DNA of 5,167 bases. Origin: Bacteroidota bacterium (lineage in GTDB: Bacteria > Bacteroidota > Bacteroidia > Bacteroidales > VadinHA17). The stretch lies in NCBI GenBank assembly GCA_021816545.1, contig JAKAXP010000168.1, forward strand, positions 1-5,167, given 5' to 3'. The notes beneath the pieces are model-generated. The model was not told where the DNA came from. It worked only from the letters and a program-made list of their open reading frames with translations, and made no database searches. Shown here in pieces: positions 1 to 5,011 of this stretch. The stretch's first letter is position 1. Each line of letters starts with the position of its first letter. The position numbers were made by a program, and so were the translations under genes.

Positions 1-1
1 G

Positions 2-2017
2 CTGCTGTATACCCGCACCGTAAGGGGCTGGGCAAATCTTTTCACTATATCAGCTTCGGCCCCGTCCGCCGAGAGGCAGCTAACCCGATACGAACGGACC
101 CAACAGGAGCTGCTTGTGAACCCTGACGGCGACAAAGCGCTGTTTGTGAGCGGCGACAGCCACATAGACCTCATTGACCTGAAGAGTTTTGACGTAAAGA
201 GCATCATCACCGACGAGTTCTGGTTCAGGGTCTCGCAACCCCGCTTCTCACCTGACGGCCGTTATATACTCTATACAGCATACCGGAATTTTGAGCAGGA
301 CATCTTCATATATGATACCAGGGAAGAACAGACATATACTATCACCCGCAACGGTGTGGCGGAGGAAGAGCCATACTGGTCTCCTGACGGAAGGTATATA
401 TATGTGAGCGCTGACCGCTATAATGCCGGGTTTCCGCGCGGAGGAGGCGAGAGCAAACTGTACAGGATTCCGCTCTACCGTTTCAGCGAGTCATTGCGCA
501 CAGAGGAGTATGGAAAGCTTTTCGCGAAAAAACCGGCAAAGGACAGCCTGAAAATTGATATAAAAATTGAAACCGATGGGATCAATGACCGCTGGGAGCA
601 GATTGACGTAAAGGGTACAGAGCAATCATCGCCTCACGTATTCAATGTCAGGGGCAAGACGCTTCTGCTGTTCAACAACGCCCCAAATCCAAGAGAGAGG
701 GTTCTGACCAAAGTGGAGCTCTCACCGTTTGAACCGCCGAAGAGTACCGCTATAGGAGACAAGGCATTCAGCAGGCTGATAATGACCGGCGACAAGTTTT
801 ATGCTCTCATGCAGGGCGATGTATACGAGGTGAAGCCGGCAGAGGGTAAGGCTGACAAGATCACCCTGTCAGCTACATTCAGCAAGAACCTGCATGACGA
901 GTTTGTCCAGATGTTTTACGAGAACTGGGCGACGCTGGCCGAGCACTTCTATGACAGGGATTATCACGGTGTCGACTGGAAGGCGATGCTTGCGAGGTAC
1001 GAGCAGTACCTGCCGCTTGTGCGCAACCGGGATAACCTGCGTACCATCCAGAATGACATGCTTGGCGAACTGAACTCCTCGCATCTCGGATTCAGCAGCC
1101 AGGGTGATGAGGCCAAACCGTTCTACAGGCTGCAGACAAATGCTACCGGGATACTGTTCAGTGAAAAGGACCCTTTCATTGTTGAGGGATGGGTGTCACG
1201 CTCGCCTGCCGATCTTACAGACAGTCCCCTTAAACCGGGCGACAGGCTCGTGGCTGTTGAGGGTACTCCGGTGGATCTGACGGCAGATCGCGAAAAGGCG
1301 TTCACCCTGCCTCAGCTTGAGAAGGAACTCACGCTTCGCTTTGAAAGGAAAGGGAAGGAGTTTGAGATGACCCTCATGCCGGTCAGTTCAGGTGCATTGA
1401 AGACATTGCTCTATGACAGATGGGTGACTGAGAACCGGCGTATCGTTGACAGTCTCTCAGGAGGGAGGGTGGCATATGTATATATGAAGGACATGGGCAC
1501 GCCGAGCCTCGAAAAGTTCCTGATTGACATGACCGGTATAGCCCTGGGCAAGGAAGCGCTCATACTTGATATCAGGAATAACAGGGGCGGAAATGTACAT
1601 GATGACGTGATTAAATTCCTGTCGCAGAAACCTTACCTTGAGTGGCAGGCAAGGAACGGGAAGCGTTCGCCGCAACCCAACTTCGCGCCGTCAGGCGGAC
1701 CTATCATACTGATGGTGAATGAGCAGTCGCTGAGCGATGCGGAGATGACTGCAGCTGCCTTCCGGCAGCTGAAGCTGGGGACCATTGTGGGGACCGAGAC
1801 ATACAGGTGGATCATTTTCACCTCGGGAAGGCAGCTGGTGGACGGGTCATTCACACGACTGCCGGCATGGGGATGCTATGACCTGCAGGGCAATGACCTG
1901 GAGAAGACCGGGGTGAAGCCGGATGTCTATGTACGCACCACCTTTGCTGACATGCAGAAGGGGGTTGATCCACAACTGGCAACAGCCGTTAAGGAAGCAT
2001 TGGGAGCACTGCGTTAA
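2..2017 (+). CDS. Tricorn-type S41 serine protease, 5'-truncated by the window edge
   Basis: The frame is open from base 2 to the TAA at 2015-2017, and coding character (propeller-like sequence) continues upstream of the first in-frame GTG at 116. The gene therefore starts before the window and 116 is not its start. Seen: three beta-propeller signatures (NPDG at 119, SPDG at 248 and 380) spaced 43-44 codons. A Tricorn core domain follows (about 890-1110) with ELNSSH, whose Ser (1079) and His (1082) match the Ser-His pair of the Tricorn active site. A PDZ-like domain lies at about 1140-1385, then the S41 core with DIRNNRGGNV (about 1568-1597), the presumed nucleophile Ser in SLSDAE (codon 1733) and a Glu in LEKTGVKPD (codon 1901). 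All four catalytic positions appear kept. Family knowledge: Tricorn proteases trim oligopeptides; full bacterial homologues are about 1,000-1,100 residues, so roughly 400 residues and any signal peptide are missing. Odd: the usual GTRTxGG after the nucleophile reads GTETYRW. It converges on the minus-strand cluster. Confidence 0.93.
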   Translation: MLYTRTVRGWANLFTISASAPSAERQLTRYERTQQELLVNPDGDKALFVSGDSHIDLIDLKSFDVKSIITDEFWFRVSQPRFSPDGRYILYTAYRNFEQDIFIYDTREEQTYTITRNGVAEEEPYWSPDGRYIYVSADRYNAGFPRGGGESKLYRIPLYRFSESLRTEEYGKLFAKKPAKDSLKIDIKIETDGINDRWEQIDVKGTEQSSPHVFNVRGKTLLLFNNAPNPRERVLTKVELSPFEPPKSTAIGDKAFSRLIMTGDKFYALMQGDVYEVKPAEGKADKITLSATFSKNLHDEFVQMFYENWATLAEHFYDRDYHGVDWKAMLARYEQYLPLVRNRDNLRTIQNDMLGELNSSHLGFSSQGDEAKPFYRLQTNATGILFSEKDPFIVEGWVSRSPADLTDSPLKPGDRLVAVEGTPVDLTADREKAFTLPQLEKELTLRFERKGKEFEMTLMPVSSGALKTLLYDRWVTENRRIVDSLSGGRVAYVYMKDMGTPSLEKFLIDMTGIALGKEALILDIRNNRGGNVHDDVIKFLSQKPYLEWQARNGKRSPQPNFAPSGGPIILMVNEQSLSDAEMTAAAFRQLKLGTIVGTETYRWIIFTSGRQLVDGSFTRLPAWGCYDLQGNDLEKTGVKPDVYVRTTFADMQKGVDPQLATAVKEALGALR

Positions 2018-2021
2018 AAAA

Positions 2022-2055
2022 GTCGGCAGTACCGGTCGGCAGTCAGCAGTCTGGG
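2022..2055 (+). repeat. GTCGGCA-like heptamer tandem array
   Basis: Starting four bases after the protease stop codon, units read GTCGGCA (2022), GTACCG (2029, one base short), GTCGGCA (2035), GTCAGCA (2042) and GTCTGGG (2049). GTCGGCAGT recurs intact at 2148-2156, preceded by a further CGGCAGT at 2143. The array is imperfect and decays to the right, as old slipped-strand arrays do. No function is evident. Confidence 0.7.
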
Positions 2056-2079
2056 ACACTGACTCAGGCGAAGTCCCGT

Positions 2080-2099
2080 ATCGGCCGGTAGGCGGATCG
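2080..2099 (+). repeat. Dispersed hairpin repeat, copy A
   Basis: This 20-base element matches the leader hairpin of the tRNA-fMet unit (4946-4965) at 18 of 20 positions. It can fold as ATCGGCC / GGCGGAT (2080-2086 with 2091-2097) around a GGTA loop, with one G-G mismatch in the stem (2083/2094). GGCGGATCGG at 2091 is repeated exactly 40 bases later in copy B. Confidence 0.7.
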
Positions 2100-2120
2100 G
2101 GAAGGAGACTCAATCCCGTG

Positions 2121-2139
2121 TCCGTCGGATGGCGGATCG
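2121..2139 (+). repeat. Dispersed hairpin repeat, copy B
   Basis: This copy matches the tRNA-leader copy at 17 of 19 positions. It folds as TCCGTC / GGCGGA (2121-2126 with 2131-2136) around a GGAT loop. The substitution at 2125 (C to T) leaves a G-U pair rather than breaking the stem, which suggests the fold rather than the bare sequence has been kept. Confidence 0.65.
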
Positions 2140-2163
2140 GCACGGCAGTCGGCAGTTACAAGC

Positions 2164-2182
2164 GACCTGAAGACCGCATGAC
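2164..2182 (+). repeat. GAC-N5 octamer array, left block
   Basis: GAC triplets start at 2164, 2172 and 2180, exactly 8 bases apart. This is the same periodicity as the larger block at 2225-2281, and the CGCA-type filler (AGACCGCA) is shared. I read it as the left part of one array split by the palindromic insert. Confidence 0.55.
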
Positions 2183-2183
2183 C

Positions 2184-2222
2184 ATCCCGACCTCCCGATC
2201 GGGATCTCCGCTGCGCTCCGAC
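2184..2222. repeat. Palindrome-rich insert within the octamer array
   Basis: ATCCCGA (2184-2190) can pair with TCGGGAT (2199-2205) across an 8-base loop. Alternatively, TCCCGATCGGGA (2193-2204) is a perfect 12-base palindrome. The right part contains CGCTGCGCTCCGACATGAC, which read on the minus strand has the GTCATG..GAGCGCAGCG form common to intergenic repeats in many Bacteroidota. The element separates two blocks of the octamer array. It could act as a bidirectional transcript end, but it has no T-run. Confidence 0.55.
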
Positions 2223-2224
2223 AT

Positions 2225-2281
2225 GACTGCAAGACCGCAAGACCCTGAACTTCAGACATTCAGACTCTGAGACTTTCAGAC
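2225..2281 (-). repeat. GAC-N5 (GTCTGAAN on the minus strand) octamer array, right block
   Basis: GAC triplets start at 2225, 2233, 2241, 2255, 2263, 2271 and 2279. The spacing is 8 bases throughout except one step of 14 (8+6). On the minus strand the units read GTCTGAAA, GTCTCAGA, GTCTGAAT, GTCTGAAG, then TTCAGG, GTCTTGCG and GTCTTGCA. The array ends four bases from the stop codon of the PH-domain gene, so it lies in that gene's 3' untranslated region. Confidence 0.75.
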
Positions 2282-2284
2282 CTT

Positions 2285-2653
2285 CTAGCAGAGTTCCTGG
2301 AACCGCTGCCTGAAGATCATCGGACGGGCGATGTTGTGAAACGTTTCCGTGGTACCACCTGTGCCGATGATTGTAATTGATCCATAATTGAGTATGCGGC
2401 CCATTACGGTCTGGTCAACATTCACCGTCTCGATCTTCGAGAGGTTCATCTCGAATGTGCGGCGGGCGATGAATCCCTCCTTTATGACGATTCTCCTGTT
2501 GGTAATTACGAATTCCGACAGCCACCGTTTCATCCACCCATAAATTGTAAGGGTGAATATCGATTTCAGTGAAAAGAAAATAACCCAGTGCAGTTTGGTT
2601 TCATGAACCACGGACTCATCCTTGATGAGGTGCCCGTTTACGTAGCTTCCCAT
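2285..2653 (-). CDS. Small bacterial PH-domain (bPH_2-like) membrane protein
   Basis: A 122-residue protein. Seen: a short N-terminal stretch with HETKLHW (17-23), one hydrophobic segment at about 22-41, then EFVITNRRIVIKEGF (47-61) and a beta-rich domain through SKIETVNVDQTVMGRILNYGSITIIGTGG (72-100), ending in PMIFRQRFQEL. The xxITNRRxxxKxG and NYGxIxIxGTGG patterns are the hallmark of bacterial PH-like (YdbS/DUF304-type) domains. These usually follow two membrane helices and face the cytoplasm. Here the hydrophobic stretch is long enough for one helix only, or a tight hairpin. The molecular role of the family is not defined, so I assign none. It lies 30 bp after the superoxide reductase gene with no promoter or terminator seen between, so the two are probably cotranscribed. 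There is no Shine-Dalgarno sequence; the ATG at 2653 is chosen because homologous-looking sequence begins right there. Confidence 0.87.
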   Translation of the reverse strand: MGSYVNGHLIKDESVVHETKLHWVIFFSLKSIFTLTIYGWMKRWLSEFVITNRRIVIKEGFIARRTFEMNLSKIETVNVDQTVMGRILNYGSITIIGTGGTTETFHNIARPMIFRQRFQELC

Positions 2654-2683
2654 TATCTTGATAGATTGTTGCCGTTTGCCTTG

Positions 2684-3070
2684 TCAGTCGGTCACCTTCA
2701 CAGCCTTTTCCTCGCTCTGCCAGAGGCCGTGCTTTGTGCAGACAGCCATGGCGCTGAGGTTCATAGATACCTCCGGTGCGACTATATAGAAATCCACCTC
2801 CACATGGTTGGGACGGTGGCCATTTACTCCTGCCGAATAGCGTGCCTCAGCCAGGAGGGTCTCACGGTTCCAGAGCTGGAGCAGCCCTATGAAATGATCA
2901 TTATCGTCAGGGTGTGGATACTCTTCACCCATCCGGACCTTAACCATGAACTTTTCGCCCCGCTTAACGCTGTCAGGGCATATTACGTGCGGCATGTGAC
3001 GGTCGAGATAATCACGCATTACCTCCTTCTCTTCCTTCTCTATCTCAATAGCTTTGAATACTCGTGGCAT
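2684..3070 (-). CDS. Superoxide reductase (neelaredoxin-type, class II-like SOR)
   Basis: A 128-residue protein predicted to reduce superoxide to hydrogen peroxide at a non-haem iron in the cytoplasm. Seen: DRHMPH (23-28), EEYPHP (49-54), DHF (58-60) and CTKHGLW (111-117). These supply the four His and one Cys that bind iron in this family: His25, His53, His59, His114 and Cys111. The one-domain layout without an N-terminal rubredoxin-like Cys4 domain is that of neelaredoxin rather than desulfoferrodoxin. About 20 mostly charged residues precede the domain. Odd: the usual Glu-Lys-His around the first ligand, where Glu can bind ferric iron and Lys helps catalysis, reads Asp-Arg-His. No rubredoxin or other electron donor is encoded nearby. 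The ATG at 3070 has an A-rich leader and no Shine-Dalgarno. A candidate promoter and a 5' hairpin lie in the 83-bp gap upstream; the PH-domain gene follows after 30 bp. Confidence 0.92.
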   Translation of the reverse strand: MPRVFKAIEIEKEEKEVMRDYLDRHMPHVICPDSVKRGEKFMVKVRMGEEYPHPDDNDHFIGLLQLWNRETLLAEARYSAGVNGHRPNHVEVDFYIVAPEVSMNLSAMAVCTKHGLWQSEEKAVKVTD

Positions 3071-3098
3071 GGTTTTTTATTTTTAGTAACAACAATGG

Positions 3099-3117
3099 CG
3101 GTCTGAAAGATCAGCCG
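3099..3117 (-). other. Small hairpin in the superoxide reductase leader
   Basis: On the minus strand CGG-CTGA, loop TCTT, then TCAG-A-CCG forms a 7-bp stem with one bulged A. It sits between the candidate promoter (3126-3158) and the start codon, close to the predicted 5' end of the mRNA. It is not followed by a T-run, so I do not call it a terminator for the upstream gene. It may simply protect the 5' end, or be chance. Confidence 0.3.
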
Positions 3118-3125
3118 GTCATGTG

Positions 3126-3158
3126 TAAATTTAGAAAGAATTATGTTCAGTTGTCAAA
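3126..3158 (-). promoter_or_regulatory. Candidate Bacteroidota-type promoter for superoxide reductase
   Basis: On the minus strand TTTG (3158-3155) is followed after 21 bases by TAAATTTA (3133-3126), which matches TAnnTTTG at all defined positions but the last. Spacing and sequence fit the Bacteroidota -33/-7 consensus. The -33 box overlaps the aldo/keto reductase stop codon, so superoxide reductase and the PH gene could be transcribed separately from the upstream genes. Confidence 0.5.
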
Positions 3159-4107
3159 CACTGAATTTTTCGTGTGGAATGAAGCTGAGATCCGAGGCAA
3201 CCACGTTTTCACTGACCTGTTCGGGTGTCTTACCTCCTGGTATGACTGTATGGCATGCAGGATGCGAGATGCAGAATCTCAGGCTCAGTGAAGCCATCGG
3301 ATACTGCCTGTATCCTTCGAACAGCGGCCGGTATCTCTTTAAATCAGCAAGGTAGGCCTCCAGCTTTTCAGGTGACAAGTTGAACCTGCGGTGATCATTG
3401 TCGCCGAACCGGGCATCCGGGCCGAATTTTCCGGAGAGCAATCCGAAGAGCAGCGGGATGCGCACTATCACCCCGGTACCATACCTGAGAGCCATAGGAA
3501 ATAGAACCTTTTCCGCCTCACGTTCAAGCAGGTTGTACCTGACCTGGATAACATCCAGAAGTTCATGATGTCTTTCCAGGATGTGTGCCTGTTCGGTTTC
3601 CTTGAATGACTGTACGCTCCAGCCGGCGTGTTTGATTTTTCCGTCCTTTTTCAGTTTTTCAAGTGCCAGCCAGGGTTCGTCACGCTCAAGTATCTCAAGA
3701 TCAGGGCTGTGCAGCTGAAGGATATCAATGACCTCCCTGTTGAGTCGCCGGAGGCTCTGTTCCGCTGCAAAGACCAGGTGCTTCACCGAGTAGTCAATGT
3801 TCATCGGTGTTGTTCTGTGTTCCTGGCCCAGGAACGGGTAGAAGTTATTTCCCGCCTTGGTGGCGATGACTATTTTATCCTTATCCGTCCTACTGTCAAG
3901 GACCTGCCGGATGAGCTCCTCGGAATGGCCGAAGCCGTAGACGTCAGCCGTGTCTATGAATGTAACACCGGCGTCTATTGCTGCCTCAATCGCTTTGCGC
4001 GACTTATCGTCATCTGTCGTTCCCCAGTCGCGGCCGCTGATGCCCCATGCTCCGAATCCCACCGTTGACACAACGGGGCCACTGGAACCAAGTTTCCTGT
4101 ATTCCAT
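3154..4107 (-). CDS. Aldo/keto reductase, NAD(P)H-dependent
   Basis: A 317-residue cytosolic oxidoreductase of the AKR superfamily (a TIM barrel reducing aldehydes or ketones with NADPH or NADH). Seen: MEYRKLGSSG at the start, GFGAWGISG (17-25), FIDTADVYGFGHSE (50-63), ATKAG (82-86), ILQLHSPD (129-136), GWSVQSF (162-168), VRIPLLFGLLSGK (215-227) and VIPGGKTPEQVSEN (288-301). The catalytic tetrad is complete: Asp52, Tyr57, Lys84 and His133. The last listed motif is the usual cofactor phosphate-binding segment. The substrate cannot be told from sequence. Odd: it stops at ...SFIPHEKFSV, somewhat before the C-terminal helix and tail many relatives have. The alternative frame checked past the stop does not restore such a tail, so I take it as natural rather than a frameshift. 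It follows the exported-protein gene by 25 bp and may be cotranscribed with it. No Shine-Dalgarno is visible, only an A-rich leader (GACAAAAAATG). Confidence 0.93.
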   Translation of the reverse strand: MEYRKLGSSGPVVSTVGFGAWGISGRDWGTTDDDKSRKAIEAAIDAGVTFIDTADVYGFGHSEELIRQVLDSRTDKDKIVIATKAGNNFYPFLGQEHRTTPMNIDYSVKHLVFAAEQSLRRLNREVIDILQLHSPDLEILERDEPWLALEKLKKDGKIKHAGWSVQSFKETEQAHILERHHELLDVIQVRYNLLEREAEKVLFPMALRYGTGVIVRIPLLFGLLSGKFGPDARFGDNDHRRFNLSPEKLEAYLADLKRYRPLFEGYRQYPMASLSLRFCISHPACHTVIPGGKTPEQVSENVVASDLSFIPHEKFSV

Positions 4108-4132
4108 TTTTTGTCAGTAATTTTTATAAATG

Positions 4133-4804
4133 CTATCTGGCGTACAGCTCGTTGCAGTATTCTACAAGCTTCTTTACATCAGCCGGTTCCTCCATTTTAA
4201 TATTCCCGGTTTTCATGAATGCTCCCAATTCCTTTTTCTTTTCAGGGAAAATCTTCAGAAACTGTTTTTTCCCGATGAAGCTGAACATGTTGCCGTCTTT
4301 ACGTATCCAGAACACGGGCAGGTACCTGATCTCAAAATCGGGCGGTATCTCGAGGCTGTAGACACCGCTCTGGGTGGTTATATGTGAATAGGTGTCTACG
4401 TTTGAGAGTTTTGATGTACTTCCGTAACCTACTTCCTGGCCGGGGGCGATGAGACGGCTCTGGTGCTGTATGAATAAGGAGACGGGCGCATTCAGCAGCA
4501 CTTCATAGAAGTTCTCGCCGAAGGGAACGAAATACCTGTCGTTGAGGATAATCGTATCAGATTGTTTTACAGTGGTTATACCATATATTGAATTGTCCTT
4601 CATGAAGGCAATTTTACCGGTAATGGTGTTATAATTACCTATCTCTTTGGTAATAGTTCCCACTTTGGATTTGATTATGCACTCAGTGAATTCAGGGAAC
4701 AGGTACTGGTTCATATTCACGGCCGGTTTTGACTGGGAGAGGCAGGGAAGGATAGCTGCCCCATGGATGATGCCTGTTGCCAGGACTGTTTTGAAAAGGT
4801 TCAT
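4133..4804 (-). CDS. Exported protein of unknown function
   Basis: A 223-residue protein I cannot assign to a named function. Seen: a signal peptide with a short basic start (MNLFK), a hydrophobic core at about 6-22 and a probable cleavage near LSQS (22-25). Cys21 sits in ILPC, but Pro before Cys argues against a lipobox, so periplasmic or secreted is more likely than lipoprotein. The mature part is beta-rich: YLFPEFTECIIKSKVG (34-49), NYNTITGKIAFMKD (57-70), DTIILNDRYFVPFGENFYEVL (83-103). It ends in a charged, probably helical segment with FLKIFPEKKKELGAFMK (182-198) and KKLVEYCNEL (211-220). This pattern resembles uncharacterised secreted Bacteroidota proteins of similar size; that is an impression, not a search result. 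It is the first gene of the minus-strand cluster. The ATG at 4804 is supported by the signal peptide starting right there; no Shine-Dalgarno is present. Confidence 0.85.
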   Translation of the reverse strand: MNLFKTVLATGIIHGAAILPCLSQSKPAVNMNQYLFPEFTECIIKSKVGTITKEIGNYNTITGKIAFMKDNSIYGITTVKQSDTIILNDRYFVPFGENFYEVLLNAPVSLFIQHQSRLIAPGQEVGYGSTSKLSNVDTYSHITTQSGVYSLEIPPDFEIRYLPVFWIRKDGNMFSFIGKKQFLKIFPEKKKELGAFMKTGNIKMEEPADVKKLVEYCNELYAR

Positions 4805-4857
4805 AGTTGATTAAAGCGTTGTAAATCTGAATAATTATAATTCAATAGTCCAATCCC

Positions 4858-4891
4858 GAAAGTTAACATTTAAATTGTTTTCCGGTACAAT
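4858..4891 (-). promoter_or_regulatory. Weak candidate promoter for the minus-strand cluster
   Basis: On the minus strand ATTG (4891-4888) is followed after 22 bases by TAACTTTC (4865-4858), a 7/8-type match to TAnnTTTG. It lies about 55 bases before the start codon at 4804 and back to back with the tRNA promoter. Both boxes are imperfect, so it is only the best candidate in an AT-rich spacer. Confidence 0.25.
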
Positions 4892-4895
4892 ACTT

Positions 4896-4926
4896 TTTGT
4901 TGTTACATAAAATGTTTGTATATTTG
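4896..4926 (+). promoter_or_regulatory. Bacteroidota consensus promoter of the tRNA-fMet unit
   Basis: TTTG at 4896-4899, a 19-base spacer, then TATATTTG at 4919-4926 match the Bacteroidota -33/-7 consensus (TTTG / TAnnTTTG) perfectly in sequence and spacing. Transcription is expected to start around 4931-4935, giving a leader of about 80 bases before the tRNA. Confidence 0.85.
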
Positions 4927-4933
4927 CACCCAG

Positions 4934-4990
4934 ATTGCGGGGTGGATCCGCCGGTTGGCGGATCGTTGGGCCCGCAAAGATTGCGAAGGC
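4934..4990 (+). other. Structured tRNA-fMet leader resembling a broken 5' tRNA copy
   Basis: ATTGCGGGGTGGA at 4934-4946 is identical to 5010-5022 (tRNA 5' end), and TCGTTGGGC at 4963-4971 is identical to 5034-5042 (end of D stem into anticodon stem). The 11 bases between them in the tRNA (D arm) are replaced by 16 bases that complete a perfect hairpin. The segment can close with a 7-bp outer stem, TTGCGGG (4935-4941) with CCCGCAA (4971-4977). The competing fold CGCAA (4973-4977) with TTGCG (4981-4985), extended by GCC/GGC (4970-4972 with 4988-4990), uses the same bases. The part after 4972 does not resemble the tRNA, so there is no anticodon loop or T arm and it cannot be a working tRNA. It should be removed by RNase P processing of the primary transcript. 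Confidence 0.7.
4945..4965 (+). repeat. Dispersed hairpin repeat, copy C (perfect stem)
   Basis: GATCCGCC (4945-4952) and GGCGGATC (4957-4964) form a perfect 8-bp stem with a GGTT loop. Copies A (2080-2099, 18/20 identical) and B (2121-2139, 17/19) lie in the convergent spacer. This is the only copy in the window with an uninterrupted stem, and it lies inside a transcribed tRNA leader. Confidence 0.75.
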
Positions 4991-5011
4991 AAAAAGTTCT
5001 TAAAAATATAT

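Larger units (their letters stand above)
2018..2284. other. Convergent non-coding spacer made of nested short repeats
   Basis: This spacer lies between two converging genes and I see no credible coding sequence in it. It is built almost entirely of short repeats: a GTCGGCA-like heptamer array (2022-2055, with another copy at 2148-2156), two copies of a 20-base hairpin repeat (2080-2099 and 2121-2139), two blocks of a GAC-N5 octamer array (2164-2182 and 2225-2281) and a palindrome-rich insert between the blocks (2184-2222). No hairpin followed by a T-run was found, so the ends of both converging transcripts are not explained by a classical intrinsic terminator; the hairpins may serve that role in both directions. 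Confidence 0.8.

Noticed and set aside
116..118. GTG at 116 as the start of the protease gene
   Set aside because: The frame stays open to base 2 and the upstream codons continue the propeller-type sequence (for example ISASAPSAERQLTRYE), so the gene begins before the window.
1923..2270. Plus-strand reading frame across the protease end and the spacer
   Set aside because: It starts inside the protease in another frame and then reads repeats; composition and lack of any domain pattern mark it as chance.
2022..2281. CRISPR array in the repeat-rich spacer
   Set aside because: Units are 7-8 bases with no long direct repeat and no unique spacers of 25-40 bases, and no cas gene is present.
2588..3106. 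172-codon plus-strand reading frame
   Set aside because: It lies antisense over the clearly recognised superoxide reductase and the start of the PH-domain gene, and the protein has no family pattern.
3099..3117. Intrinsic terminator after the aldo/keto reductase
   Set aside because: The stem is short and bulged and is not followed by a T-run on the minus strand.
3154..3200. Frameshift at the C terminus of the aldo/keto reductase
   Set aside because: The protein ends a little early, but the other frame checked past the stop does not give the expected tail, so a natural short end is more likely.
3628..4068. 146-codon plus-strand reading frame
   Set aside because: It is antisense to the aldo/keto reductase, whose conserved motifs explain the stretch fully.
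4742..4744. Lipoprotein signal at Cys21 of the exported protein
   Set aside because: The residues before Cys are I-L-P; Pro at that position is not accepted in a lipobox, and a normal cleavage site follows at LSQS.
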